From assembly GCF_000731315.1 (NCBI RefSeq), contig NZ_HG938353.1, positions 1,612,001-1,676,000 of the forward strand: a stretch of DNA of 64,000 bases. The letters run 5' to 3'. Positions 54,985 to 64,000 of this stretch are shown one piece after another. Each line of letters opens with the position of its first letter. The first letter of the stretch is position 1. The translations under genes and the position numbers were made by a program. The DNA is from Neorhizobium galegae bv. orientalis str. HAMBI 540 (GTDB lineage: Bacteria; Pseudomonadota; Alphaproteobacteria; Rhizobiales; Rhizobiaceae). The notes beneath the pieces are model-generated. The model was not told where the DNA came from, ran no database searches, and was given only the letters and a program-made list of their open reading frames with translations.

Positions 54985-57597
54985 ATGACGAAGTTGCAGC
55001 AGAGCGGCAACTACGATGCGCCCCTGGTGGAAAAAGGGACGCGTGGCGGCACCATCGTCCGAATCGTCCTTCTGGCGCTCGTTCTCTGTGGCGTGGCTGC
55101 CGGCTTCGTGATGTTCCAGCATGCGCTCGACAACGAGCTGGTACTCGGCCTGCTCGGCATTCTCGCCATGGTCGGCATCTTCTTCCTGGTGTCGTCGATC
55201 ATCGGCCTCGTCGAGGTCATGCCGCAGTCGCGTTCCGACGAGCTGGCCCGGGGTTTTCTCGCCAACCATCCCGACGGCATCCTGATCACCGATGCCAAGG
55301 GCCGCATTCTCTACGCCAATGCCGCCTATGGCCGGATGACCGGTGCGACCAAGGCAAGCAACGTGCAGTCGCTCGAAGCGCTTCTGTCCAAGACCCGCGA
55401 ATCGACCGAGGCGCTCTACCGGCTGACGACGGCTCTGCGCGAGGGCCGGGAAGGTCACGAGGAGTTCCGGCTTCTCCAGCCGATCGGACGGACGACCGGT
55501 AACGGTTCCGGTGCCCACTGGTACCGTCTCAAGGCGCGGCTGCTGACGCCCGCCGACAGCCGCAAGGGCCAACTCGACATCTGGCAGATCACCGACATCA
55601 CCTCGGAGCGCGACGACCAGGAGCGGTTTTTCCGCGAGCTGCAGAACGCAATCGACTATCTCGACCACGCGCCCGCCGGGTTCTTCTCCGCCGGCAAGAA
55701 GGGCGAGATCTTCTACCTGAACGCCACGCTTGCCGAATGGCTTGGCATCGACCTGACCAAGTTCGTGCCACGCTCGGTGACGATCTCCGACCTGGTGGCG
55801 GGCGAGGGCATGGCGCTGATCCAGTCGGTGCAGGCCGCACCCGGGCTGAAGCGCACCGAAACGCTCGATCTCGATCTGCGCCGCGCCAACGGCCAGAGCC
55901 TGCCCGTGCGGCTGGTGCACAATGTCAGCGCAACCCGCGACGGCGCACCGGGCGAAAGCCGCACCATCGTGCTGGCGCGGCAGAAGGGCGGCGAGGGCGA
56001 CCAGTCCGCCTCCGCGATGCGCTTCACGCGCTTCTTCAACAATACGCCGATGGCGATCGCCTCCGTCGATGGCGAAGGCCGGATCCTGCGCATCAATGCG
56101 CCGTTCCTCAAACTGTTTGCCGGCGTCGTTTCCCGCGACGACGTGGATGCCGGTATCGAACTCGACCGCATCGTTCACGACAATTCCCGCCAGCATCTGA
56201 TGCAGGCGATTGCCGCTGCCAAGGACGGGCAGGGCGATATCGCCCCAATCGATTCGCGCCATCCCGGCGACGAGAACCGCTATGTGCGCTTCTATGTGAA
56301 CGCCGTGATCGACGAGAGCGACGAGGCGCCGGAAGAGGCCGCGATCGTCTACGCCGTCGAGACGACCGAGCAGAAGGCGCTCGAAACCCAGATGGCGCAG
56401 ACCCAGAAGCTTAATGCCGTCGGCACGCTGGCGGGTGGCATCGCCCACGACTTCAACAACGTCCTGACTGCGATCCTTCTGTCCTCCGACCATCTCCTCC
56501 TGCAGGCGCGCCCTTCCGATGCGAGCTTTGCCGACTTGATGGAGATCAAGCGCAACGCCAACCGCGCCGCCGTGCTGGTGCGCCAGCTGCTCGCCTTCTC
56601 GCGCAAGCAGACCATGCGGCCGGCGGTGCTGAACCTCACCGACGTGGTCGGCGATCTGCGCATGCTGGTCGACCGGCTGATTTCCGGTACCAATGTGAAG
56701 CTCGAAGTGGACTACGGCCGCGATCTCTGGCCGGTGCGCACCGACCTGTCGCAGTTCGAGCAGGTGCTGATCAACCTCTGCGTCAACGCGCGCGACGCCA
56801 TGCCCCAGGGCGGCACGATCCTGATCAAGACCCGCAATGTATCCGCCGAGGATGCGGGCGGTTTCAACCAGGCGGATCTCCCGGCCGAAGACTTCGTGAT
56901 GGTCGAAGTTTCCGACACCGGCACGGGCATCTCGCCCGAAATCATGGACAAGATCTTCGAACCTTTCTTCACCACCAAGGAAGTGGGCAAGGGCACCGGC
57001 CTCGGCCTCTCGATGGTCTACGGCATCGTCAAACAGTCCGGCGGCTATATCTATCCCGAATCGGAAGTCGGACGCGGCACGAGTTTCCGCATGTTCCTCC
57101 CACGCCACATTCCCGAAACGCCCGTCGTCGTCCAGGATGCTACCGCAACCGGTACACAGGCGCCGCCGGCCGCTCTCGCGCCTGTCGTGTCGACGCCTGC
57201 ATCCGACGACCTCGACCTCACCGGAAAGTCGGCGGTGGTCCTGCTCGTCGAGGACGAGGAGGCCGTCCGCCGCGGCGGCAAGCGCATGTTGGAAACCCGC
57301 GGCTACACCGTGCACGAAGCGGGTTCCGGCACCGAGGCGCTCGACATCATGAAAGAGCTCCAGGGCAAGGTGGATATCGTCGTCTCCGACGTCGTCATGC
57401 CTGAAATGGACGGCCCGACGCTTTTGACCGAGCTGCGCAAGATCTATCCGGACATGAAGTTTATCTTCGTTTCGGGCTATGCCGAGGACGCGTTTGCGCG
57501 CAACCTGCCGGCCGACGCCAAGTTCGGCTTCCTGCCGAAGCCCTTCTCGCTAAAGCAGCTTGCCGTGGCGGTCCGGGAAATGCTCGATTCGGAGTGA
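54985..57597 (+). CDS. cckA: Cell-cycle hybrid histidine kinase CckA
   Basis: CckA phosphorylates, via ChpT, the master regulator CtrA and the protease adaptor CpdR, and can reverse this as a phosphatase. The 870-residue protein has two N-terminal membrane helices (about 25-75), PAS sensor domains (about 85-200 and on to about 470), the H-box [14 protein letters not shown] (His489), an ATP-binding domain with [28 protein letters not shown], and a C-terminal receiver ([13 protein letters not shown], phosphoacceptor Asp at about 801 in [13 protein letters not shown], Lys in LPKPFSLKQ). The start ATG at 54985 follows GCGAGGA. It lies before recA, a neighbourhood common in Rhizobiales. Confidence 0.95.
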   Translation: MTKLQQSGNYDAPLVEKGTRGGTIVRIVLLALVLCGVAAGFVMFQHALDNELVLGLLGILAMVGIFFLVSSIIGLVEVMPQSRSDELARGFLANHPDGILITDAKGRILYANAAYGRMTGATKASNVQSLEALLSKTRESTEALYRLTTALREGREGHEEFRLLQPIGRTTGNGSGAHWYRLKARLLTPADSRKGQLDIWQITDITSERDDQERFFRELQNAIDYLDHAPAGFFSAGKKGEIFYLNATLAEWLGIDLTKFVPRSVTISDLVAGEGMALIQSVQAAPGLKRTETLDLDLRRANGQSLPVRLVHNVSATRDGAPGESRTIVLARQKGGEGDQSASAMRFTRFFNNTPMAIASVDGEGRILRINAPFLKLFAGVVSRDDVDAGIELDRIVHDNSRQHLMQAIAAAKDGQGDIAPIDSRHPGDENRYVRFYVNAVIDESDEAPEEAAIVYAVETTEQKALETQMAQTQKLNAVGTLAGGIAHDFNNVLTAILLSSDHLLLQARPSDASFADLMEIKRNANRAAVLVRQLLAFSRKQTMRPAVLNLTDVVGDLRMLVDRLISGTNVKLEVDYGRDLWPVRTDLSQFEQVLINLCVNARDAMPQGGTILIKTRNVSAEDAGGFNQADLPAEDFVMVEVSDTGTGISPEIMDKIFEPFFTTKEVGKGTGLGLSMVYGIVKQSGGYIYPESEVGRGTSFRMFLPRHIPETPVVVQDATATGTQAPPAALAPVVSTPASDDLDLTGKSAVVLLVEDEEAVRRGGKRMLETRGYTVHEAGSGTEALDIMKELQGKVDIVVSDVVMPEMDGPTLLTELRKIYPDMKFIFVSGYAEDAFARNLPADAKFGFLPKPFSLKQLAVAVREMLDSE

Positions 57598-57699
57598 GAA
57601 TCGGATCGTCTCTCATAAATTTCAAACGCCGCGATTTCCTCGTCAAATTGCGGCGCAGCTTTGATTTCAAACGGGAATTTTCCACACCTCGGCGGGCGT

Positions 57700-57714
57700 G
57701 AACATCCTGAGAAC
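57700..57714 (+). promoter_or_regulatory. SOS box (LexA operator) of recA
   Basis: GAACATCCTGAGAAC fits GAAC-N7-GAAC exactly, the direct-repeat LexA site of alphaproteobacteria. It is 129 bases before the recA start. A TTGACT at 57733-57738 just downstream is a possible -35 element. Confidence 0.88.
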
Positions 57715-57842
57715 GAAATCGAAATATCTATTTTGACTCAATCTCTTGGGCGACCCTTGCCAAATGAGAACAAAATAGGTACGTCACCTTTATCGGCTGC
57801 TTCATTGCGTGCGCGGCGGCAATAACCTAAAGGTGGGACCAG

Positions 57843-58931
<1,089 letters not shown>

Positions 58932-58975
58932 AGCGGTTCCGCCGCACTCGGGGATTTCTCCGGCGGATTATTTTG

Positions 58976-59008
58976 AACCGGCTGCGCATGGAAGATGCGC
59001 GGCCGGTT
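58976..59008 (+). terminator. Probable terminator of recA
   Basis: AACCGGCTGCGCAT at 58976-58989 pairs with ATGCGCGGCCGGTT at 58995-59008 with one G-U-type mismatch, followed by a weak T-rich tail (TCTCGTT). Confidence 0.55.
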
Positions 59009-59115
59009 TCTCGTTCGGTGAGGCGGCGGGGCGGCTGGACAGTTGGGGGTGTGGGCGATACAAGCCTCTGGTTTTCGAATAATAGGACCGCATCCGGCGG
59101 TAAAAAGGGCGTAGC

Positions 59116-61776
59116 ATGAGCGGCGTGAATGAAATCCGGTCGACCTTCCTCGACTATTTCCGAAAGAACGGGCACGAGGTCGTGTCCTCCAGTCCGCTGG
59201 TGCCGCGCAACGATCCGACGCTGATGTTTACCAATGCCGGCATGGTTCAGTTCAAGAACGTGTTCACCGGTCTTGAGAAACGCCCCTATACGACCGCGAC
59301 GACGGCACAGAAATGCGTTCGCGCCGGCGGCAAGCATAACGACCTCGACAATGTCGGTTATACGGCTCGTCACCACACCTTCTTCGAAATGCTCGGCAAT
59401 TTCTCCTTCGGCGACTATTTCAAGGCAAATGCGATAGAGCTTGCCTGGAACCTGATCACCAAGGAATTCGGCCTCGACGCCAAGCGTCTCCTGGTGACCG
59501 TCTACCATACCGACGACGAGGCTTTCGACCTCTGGAAGAAGATCGCCGGTCTTTCGGACGACAAGATCATCCGCATTCCGACCAGCGACAATTTCTGGGC
59601 GATGGGCGATACCGGTCCTTGCGGCCCATGCTCGGAAATCTTCTACGATCATGGCGACCATATCTGGGGCGGCCCGCCCGGTTCGCCGGAAGAGGACGGC
59701 GACCGGTTCATCGAGATCTGGAACCTCGTCTTCATGCAGTACGAGCAGGTGACGAAGGACGAGCGGATCGACCTGCCGCGCCCGTCGATCGACACCGGCA
59801 TGGGCCTGGAGCGTGTTGCGGCGGTCCTGCAGGGCCGGCACGACAACTACGATATCGACCTGTTCCGCGCGCTGATCTCGGCCTCGGAAGAGGCGACCGG
59901 CGTCAAAGCTGAAGGCGAGCATCGCGGCAGCCACCGCGTCATAGCCGACCACCTGCGGTCCTCCGCATTCCTGATCGCCGACGGCGTGCTGCCCTCGAAC
60001 GAAGGCCGCGGCTACGTGCTCCGCCGCATCATGCGCCGCGCCATGCGCCATGCCCAGTTGCTCGGCGCCCGCGATCCGCTGCTCTTCAAGTTGCTGCCCG
60101 CGCTCATCCAGCAGATGGGCCGCGCCTATCCGGAACTGGTCCGCGCCGAATCGCTGATTTCGGAAACCCTGAAGCTCGAGGAAAACCGCTTCCGCAAGAC
60201 GCTGGAGCGCGGGCTTTCGCTGCTCTCGGATGCGACCGGTGCGCTTCACAAGGGCGACATGCTGGATGGCGAGACCGCCTTCAAGCTTTACGACACCTAC
60301 GGTTTCCCGCTCGACCTGACCCAGGATGCCTTGCGCGCCCGCGAAATCGGCGTCGATATTTCCGGCTTCACCGACGCCATGCAGCGCCAGAAGGCGGAAG
60401 CCCGCTCGCACTGGACCGGTTCCGGCGACAAGGCGACGGAAACGATCTGGTTCGAGCTCAAGGAAAAGCACGGCGCCACCGAATTCCTCGGATATGACAC
60501 GGAAACCGCTGAAGGCGTGGTGCAGGCGATCGTCCGCGACGGCAAGGCTGTCGACAGCGCGTCCGCCGGCCAACAGATCCAGGTCGTCGTCAACCAGACG
60601 CCGTTTTATGGCGAATCCGGCGGCCAGATGGGCGATACCGGCGTGATTGCGACGGACAATGCCAAACTGAATATCTCGGATACCCAGAAGAAGGGCGAGG
60701 GCGTATTCGTCCACATCGCGACCGTCACTGAGGGCATGTTGAAGGTTGGTGATGCCGCAGCGCTGACGGTCGATCACGACCGTCGTTCGCGCCTGCGTTC
60801 CAACCATTCGGCCACCCATCTGCTGCATGAGGCACTTCGCGAAGTGCTTGGCACGCACGTGGCCCAGAAGGGTTCGCTGGTAGCGCCCGAGCGCCTGCGT
60901 TTCGACGTCTCGCATCCGAAGCCGATGTCGGCCGAAGAATTGCAGAAGGTCGAGGACATGGCGAATGCCATCATCCTCCAGAACGCGCCGGTCACGACCC
61001 GATTGATGAGCGTCGACGACGCGATCGCGGAAGGTGCCATGGCGCTGTTCGGCGAAAAATACGGCGATGAAGTTCGCGTCGTTGCGATGGGCAAGGCAAT
61101 CGAAGGCCCCAAGGCCGGCAAGCCCTACTCGATCGAGCTCTGCGGCGGCACCCATGTCAATGCGACCGGCGATATCGGCCTTGTCCGCGTTCTCGGTGAA
61201 AGCGCCGTCGGCGCCGGCGTTCGCCGCGTCGAGGCGGTGACGGGCGAGGCAGCGCGTGCCTATCTCGCCGAACAGGATGACCGCGTGAAGACGCTCGCAG
61301 GCGCCTTGAAGGTGCAGCCGGCTGAGGTGGTTTCGCGCGTCGAAGCGCTGATCGACGAGCGCCGCAAGCTCGAGAAGGAATTGGCGGACGCCAAGCGCCG
61401 GTTGGCCATGGGCGGCGGGCAGGGTGGTTCGGCCGGCGATTTCAGGGAGATCGGCGGCGTCAAGTTCATGGGCAAGGCGCTCAACGGCATCGATGCCAAG
61501 GACCTGAAGGGCCTGGCGGATGAAGGCAAGGCAAGCCTCGGCTCCGGCGTCGTCACGCTGATCGGCGTGTCGGAAGACGGCAAGGCAAGCGCCGTGGTTG
61601 CGGTGACGCCTGACCTGGTCGATCGCTTCAGCGCCGTGGACCTGGTCCGCATCGCATCCATGGCGCTTGGCGGCAAGGGCGGCGGCGGCCGTCCCGACAT
61701 GGCCCAGGCCGGTGGACCGGACGGCGCCAAGGCCAACGAGGCGCTCGAAGCGGTAGCAGCCGTTCTTAGCGCCTGA
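59116..61776 (+). CDS. alaS: Alanyl-tRNA synthetase
   Basis: AlaS charges tRNA-Ala and edits mischarged serine or glycine. The 886-residue protein contains the class II catalytic core ([20 protein letters not shown] at the start, [27 protein letters not shown]), the tRNA recognition domain, the editing domain with [11 protein letters not shown] and CGGTHV metal ligands, and the C-terminal oligomerisation/C-Ala domain after a coiled coil. Its length is typical. It sits behind recA as in many Rhizobiales and ahead of ttcA, both on the same strand. Confidence 0.98.
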   Translation: MSGVNEIRSTFLDYFRKNGHEVVSSSPLVPRNDPTLMFTNAGMVQFKNVFTGLEKRPYTTATTAQKCVRAGGKHNDLDNVGYTARHHTFFEMLGNFSFGDYFKANAIELAWNLITKEFGLDAKRLLVTVYHTDDEAFDLWKKIAGLSDDKIIRIPTSDNFWAMGDTGPCGPCSEIFYDHGDHIWGGPPGSPEEDGDRFIEIWNLVFMQYEQVTKDERIDLPRPSIDTGMGLERVAAVLQGRHDNYDIDLFRALISASEEATGVKAEGEHRGSHRVIADHLRSSAFLIADGVLPSNEGRGYVLRRIMRRAMRHAQLLGARDPLLFKLLPALIQQMGRAYPELVRAESLISETLKLEENRFRKTLERGLSLLSDATGALHKGDMLDGETAFKLYDTYGFPLDLTQDALRAREIGVDISGFTDAMQRQKAEARSHWTGSGDKATETIWFELKEKHGATEFLGYDTETAEGVVQAIVRDGKAVDSASAGQQIQVVVNQTPFYGESGGQMGDTGVIATDNAKLNISDTQKKGEGVFVHIATVTEGMLKVGDAAALTVDHDRRSRLRSNHSATHLLHEALREVLGTHVAQKGSLVAPERLRFDVSHPKPMSAEELQKVEDMANAIILQNAPVTTRLMSVDDAIAEGAMALFGEKYGDEVRVVAMGKAIEGPKAGKPYSIELCGGTHVNATGDIGLVRVLGESAVGAGVRRVEAVTGEAARAYLAEQDDRVKTLAGALKVQPAEVVSRVEALIDERRKLEKELADAKRRLAMGGGQGGSAGDFREIGGVKFMGKALNGIDAKDLKGLADEGKASLGSGVVTLIGVSEDGKASAVVAVTPDLVDRFSAVDLVRIASMALGGKGGGGRPDMAQAGGPDGAKANEALEAVAAVLSA

Positions 61777-61829
61777 CGACAAACACCGGAAGCGAGCATT
61801 GCCCGCTTTTCGGTTTCAAAGGAAGACCA

Positions 61830-62696
61830 ATGGGCGTGACGGCCAAGATCGATGATGAGCTGGATGAGGTCGGCAACGGCCTCGTACCGGCGCTCTTCCG
61901 GGATGCGCCGAGTTCCGTCTCATTCAACAAGCTGCGTAAGCGCCTGCTCCGGCAGGTGCGCCAGGCTTTCGACGATTTTGGCATGTTGAATGGCCAGAAG
62001 CGCTGGCTGATCGGGCTTTCCGGTGGCAAGGATTCCTATTCGTTGCTCGCCGTGCTGCTGGATCTGCAATGGCGCGGCCTTCTGCCCGTGGAACTCCTTG
62101 CCTGCAATCTCGACCAAGGCCAGCCGAACTTCCCAAAGCATATATTGCCGGAATATCTTGCCTCGATTGGGGTGCAGCACCGTATCGAATATCGCGATAC
62201 CTATTCGATCGTGAAGGAAAAGGTGCCGGAAGGCGCCACCTATTGCTCGCTCTGTTCCCGGCTGCGGCGCGGCAACCTCTACCGGATCGCCCGCGAGGAG
62301 GGCTGTGACGCACTGGTGCTCGGCCATCACCGCGAAGACATCCTCGAAACCTTCTTCATGAACTTCTTCCATGGCGGCAGGCTCGCCGGCATGCCGGCAA
62401 AGCTGTTGAACGACGAGGGCGACATGATGGTGCTGAGGCCGCTTGCCTATTGCGCCGAGGACGATCTGGCGAAATTCGCAGCCGCCATGCAGTTCCCGAT
62501 CATCCCGTGTGATCTCTGCGGTTCGCAGGATGGCCTGCAGCGCAATGCGATGAAGGCGATGCTCGCCGATATCGAGGCCCGGATGCCGGGCCGCAAGGAT
62601 ACGATGCTGCGCGCGCTCGCCCATGTGAACCCGTCGCACCTGCTCGATCCGAAGCTCTTCGATTTCTCCGGCCTGCAAGCCGCTCAAAGTCTCTGA
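61830..62696 (+). CDS. ttcA: tRNA 2-thiocytidine synthetase TtcA
   Basis: TtcA replaces the oxygen at C32 of some tRNAs with sulfur. The 288-residue protein has the PP-loop [15 protein letters not shown] and the iron-sulfur cysteines in [11 protein letters not shown] and [10 protein letters not shown], with a metal-binding [18 protein letters not shown] between. These mark the TtcA branch rather than the TilS lysidine synthase. It follows alaS by 53 bases and may share its transcript, which would join two tRNA-directed enzymes. The start at 61830 has AAGGAAGA upstream. Confidence 0.94.
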   Translation: MGVTAKIDDELDEVGNGLVPALFRDAPSSVSFNKLRKRLLRQVRQAFDDFGMLNGQKRWLIGLSGGKDSYSLLAVLLDLQWRGLLPVELLACNLDQGQPNFPKHILPEYLASIGVQHRIEYRDTYSIVKEKVPEGATYCSLCSRLRRGNLYRIAREEGCDALVLGHHREDILETFFMNFFHGGRLAGMPAKLLNDEGDMMVLRPLAYCAEDDLAKFAAAMQFPIIPCDLCGSQDGLQRNAMKAMLADIEARMPGRKDTMLRALAHVNPSHLLDPKLFDFSGLQAAQSL

Positions 62697-62745
62697 ATTC
62701 CCCCGAACCCAACCTTCCGCACCAATCCCCCAAGAGACCGTTGTC

Positions 62746-63570
62746 ATGACCCTTCCGCTCGACATCACGAAGCTTGCCGATCTTCTGCGCCTTGCCGCCA
62801 AGGCCGAAATCCTGCCGCGTTTCCGGCGGCTGGGCAGCGGCGATGTACGTTCAAAGAGCGAGCCGTCCGACCTGGTGACGGAAGCCGACGAGGCCGCCGA
62901 GCGGATGATCCGCCGCGAGCTGGAAGCCTTTGCGCCCGGCGCGCTCTTTGTCGGCGAGGAATCGGTGGCAGCCGATCCGTCGCTGCTCGCCAAGCTCGCG
63001 GATGCGGAATTCGCGGTGGTCGTCGATCCGGTCGACGGCACGTTCAACTTCGCCTCGGGCATCCCGGCCTTCGGCGTCATGGCCTCCGTTGTCTGGAAGG
63101 GCGAGACGGTGGCCGGTATCATCTACGATCCGATGGGCGACGACTGGGTCATGGCGGAAAGGGGCGCCGGCGCATTCCTGCGACGGCCGGATGGCGAGGT
63201 GATCCGGCTTTCGGTCGCCGACGCCCGGCCGATCGAAGCCATGATCGGTATGGCCTCGCCCGGATATTTCTTCGGCGGCGAGCGGGAGCGGATCCTCGGC
63301 AATCTCGCCAAAGTCCGGTTCTTTGCCAACTATCGCTGCTCGGCCCATGAATATCGCACGTTCGCCGGCGGGCATGTGCAGTTCGTGCTCTACAACAAGC
63401 TGATGCCCTGGGACCACCTGGCCGGCACGCTGATCGGCACGGAGGCGGGCGGTTACGTCGCGCGCTTCGACGGCTCTCCTTACATGCCGCACCATGTCGA
63501 CGGCGGGCTGTTGCTCGCTACCGACAAGGAAAGCTGGCAGATGCTGCGCAACGAGATCATCGGCCCCTGA
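62746..63570 (+). CDS. Inositol monophosphatase family enzyme
   Basis: A 274-residue Mg-dependent phosphatase. Metal motifs are VGEESVAAD, DPVDGTFNFASGIP and the C-terminal WDHLAGTLIGTEAGG (WDxxAG). The family includes inositol-1-phosphatase SuhB, CysQ (3'-phosphoadenosine 5'-phosphate) and histidinol-phosphatase HisN; the sequence alone does not decide which. It follows ttcA by 50 bases and ends in a perfect terminator, so it could close an alaS-ttcA transcript. Start at 62746. Confidence 0.9.
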   Translation: MTLPLDITKLADLLRLAAKAEILPRFRRLGSGDVRSKSEPSDLVTEADEAAERMIRRELEAFAPGALFVGEESVAADPSLLAKLADAEFAVVVDPVDGTFNFASGIPAFGVMASVVWKGETVAGIIYDPMGDDWVMAERGAGAFLRRPDGEVIRLSVADARPIEAMIGMASPGYFFGGERERILGNLAKVRFFANYRCSAHEYRTFAGGHVQFVLYNKLMPWDHLAGTLIGTEAGGYVARFDGSPYMPHHVDGGLLLATDKESWQMLRNEIIGP

Positions 63571-63582
63571 AATAGCGGCGTC

Positions 63583-63618
63583 AACGAAAAAGGCCGGATC
63601 GCTCCGGCCTTTTTCGTT
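63583..63618. terminator. Bidirectional terminator between phosphatase and MFS genes
   Basis: AACGAAAAAGGCCGGA (63583-63598) and its exact complement (63603-63618) form a 16-base stem with a four-base loop. Runs of A on the left and T on the right make it a terminator for both convergent genes. Confidence 0.9.
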
Positions 63619-63630
63619 GGGAAATGCTTC

Positions 63631-64000
63631 TCAGATCTTCGGATTTTGCGGCTGGAAGAGTTTTCCCTTCTCGCCGATCAGCACGAAGATCAACCCGATG
63701 ATTGAGACGGTGAAGAAGCCTGCGACCAGCGGCAGTGCCGTACCGTTGAAGGACTGGCCGATCGCGACGCCGATCAGTGCCCCGCCGACCGTGCTCATGA
63801 AGCCGAGCACGGCGGACGCCGTTCCGGCGACATGGCCGAGTGGCTCCATGGCGAGCGAATTGAAGTTCGAGCCGATCCAGCCGAACTGGAACATCGAGAG
63901 CCCGAAAAACGCGATGAAGATCACGAGCGGCATGGGTTGAGGCCCGAAAATCTGCACGAGCATCCAGACGAATGTAATGCCGATGAAGCCAAGCAGCGAG
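63631..64000 (-). CDS. MFS drug exporter (Bcr/CflA type), C-terminal part; cut by window edge
   Basis: The last 122 codons of a leftward membrane transporter; the reading frame continues past 64000. About three to four helices are seen. MEPLGHVAGTASAVLGFMST with the following GGALIG is a characteristic late-helix pattern of Bcr/CflA multidrug exporters. It ends in a basic, proline-containing tail (KLFQPQNPKI). It is a second member of the family at the left end of the window, but from a different subgroup. The N-terminal half is outside, so the substrate and the start cannot be judged. Confidence 0.9.
   Translation of the reverse strand, partial: SLLGFIGITFVWMLVQIFGPQPMPLVIFIAFFGLSMFQFGWIGSNFNSLAMEPLGHVAGTASAVLGFMSTVGGALIGVAIGQSFNGTALPLVAGFFTVSIIGLIFVLIGEKGKLFQPQNPKI

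Noticed and set aside
54949..57315. 788-residue minus-strand frame opposite cckA
   Set aside because: Antisense to the complete hybrid kinase.

Overview
The window is a high-GC (roughly 60-62%), gene-dense piece of an alphaproteobacterial chromosome, almost certainly from the Rhizobiaceae (Rhizobium / Neorhizobium / Agrobacterium group). The evidence is a giant growth-pole-ring-like protein, CckA, a one-cysteine DksA, a recA gene with the alphaproteobacterial SOS box (GAAC-N7-GAAC), BluB behind a cobalamin riboswitch, a chimeric malic enzyme, a class II DAHP synthase, and a small RNA resembling the alpha-r8/MmgR family. I see no rRNA, tRNA, insertion sequence, prophage or CRISPR array. Almost everything is core-type metabolism, envelope and regulation. 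Two genes with clearly lower GC (24782-25378 and 37816-38250) are the best candidates for acquired DNA.

Layout. 1-2559: leftward run of a DMT permease, a Bcr/CflA-type MFS exporter and mobA, coupled by TGATG overlaps; mobA is cut by the window edge. 2837-7089: a chemoreceptor, moaA and a DUF971 protein. 7090-10536: a MarR regulator and an alpha/beta hydrolase that share a perfect palindromic operator, then a PPOX-fold flavoprotein, a small secreted protein and an M15 peptidase. 10544-15619: a diguanylate cyclase, fumC and a YcbB-like L,D-transpeptidase, with an orphan terminator hairpin between the last two. 15676-19479: gph, rpiA, a DUF2059 secreted protein and glutathione reductase. 19505-25378: a lone TadG-like vWA protein, class II DAHP synthase, a GFA-family protein, nadE and the AT-rich HEPN-like gene. 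25368-30363: a TolB-like propeller, riboswitch plus bluB, a DUF2865 protein and malic enzyme.

30583-37788: an LpxH-like phosphoesterase, an MFS permease, a dipeptide epimerase, and a complete Mla-type lipid transport operon (STAS-permease, ATPase, MCE protein, auxiliary lipoprotein). 37816-45703: an unknown low-GC gene, the 2144-residue growth-pole-ring homologue built on 11-residue repeats, and an Hpt protein. 45837-49048: a 2Fe-2S ferredoxin, the MmgR-like sRNA, a DUF922 protease-like protein, and the overlapping folP-folB-folK operon. 49065-54732: a secreted protein, the sixA-ycjX-ycjF run, dksA and a FliO-like protein. 54985-63570: cckA, recA, alaS, ttcA and an inositol-monophosphatase family enzyme. 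The right edge cuts a second MFS exporter.

Themes: the L,D-transpeptidase, M15 peptidase, dipeptide epimerase, Mla operon, LpxH-like enzyme and growth-pole-ring protein all concern the envelope, and Rhizobiaceae grow by polar L,D-crosslinked wall insertion. CckA and the TTAACCAT (CtrA-like) motifs tie several genes to cell-cycle control. MoaA/MobA, BluB, FolP/B/K and NadE make cofactors. I found no wholly new multi-gene system. The most promising leads are the AT-rich HEPN-like gene wedged between nadE and the propeller gene, the orphan terminator upstream of the L,D-transpeptidase gene, the MmgR-like sRNA, and the repeat architecture of the ring protein. Genes with uncertain start codons are marked in their entries.
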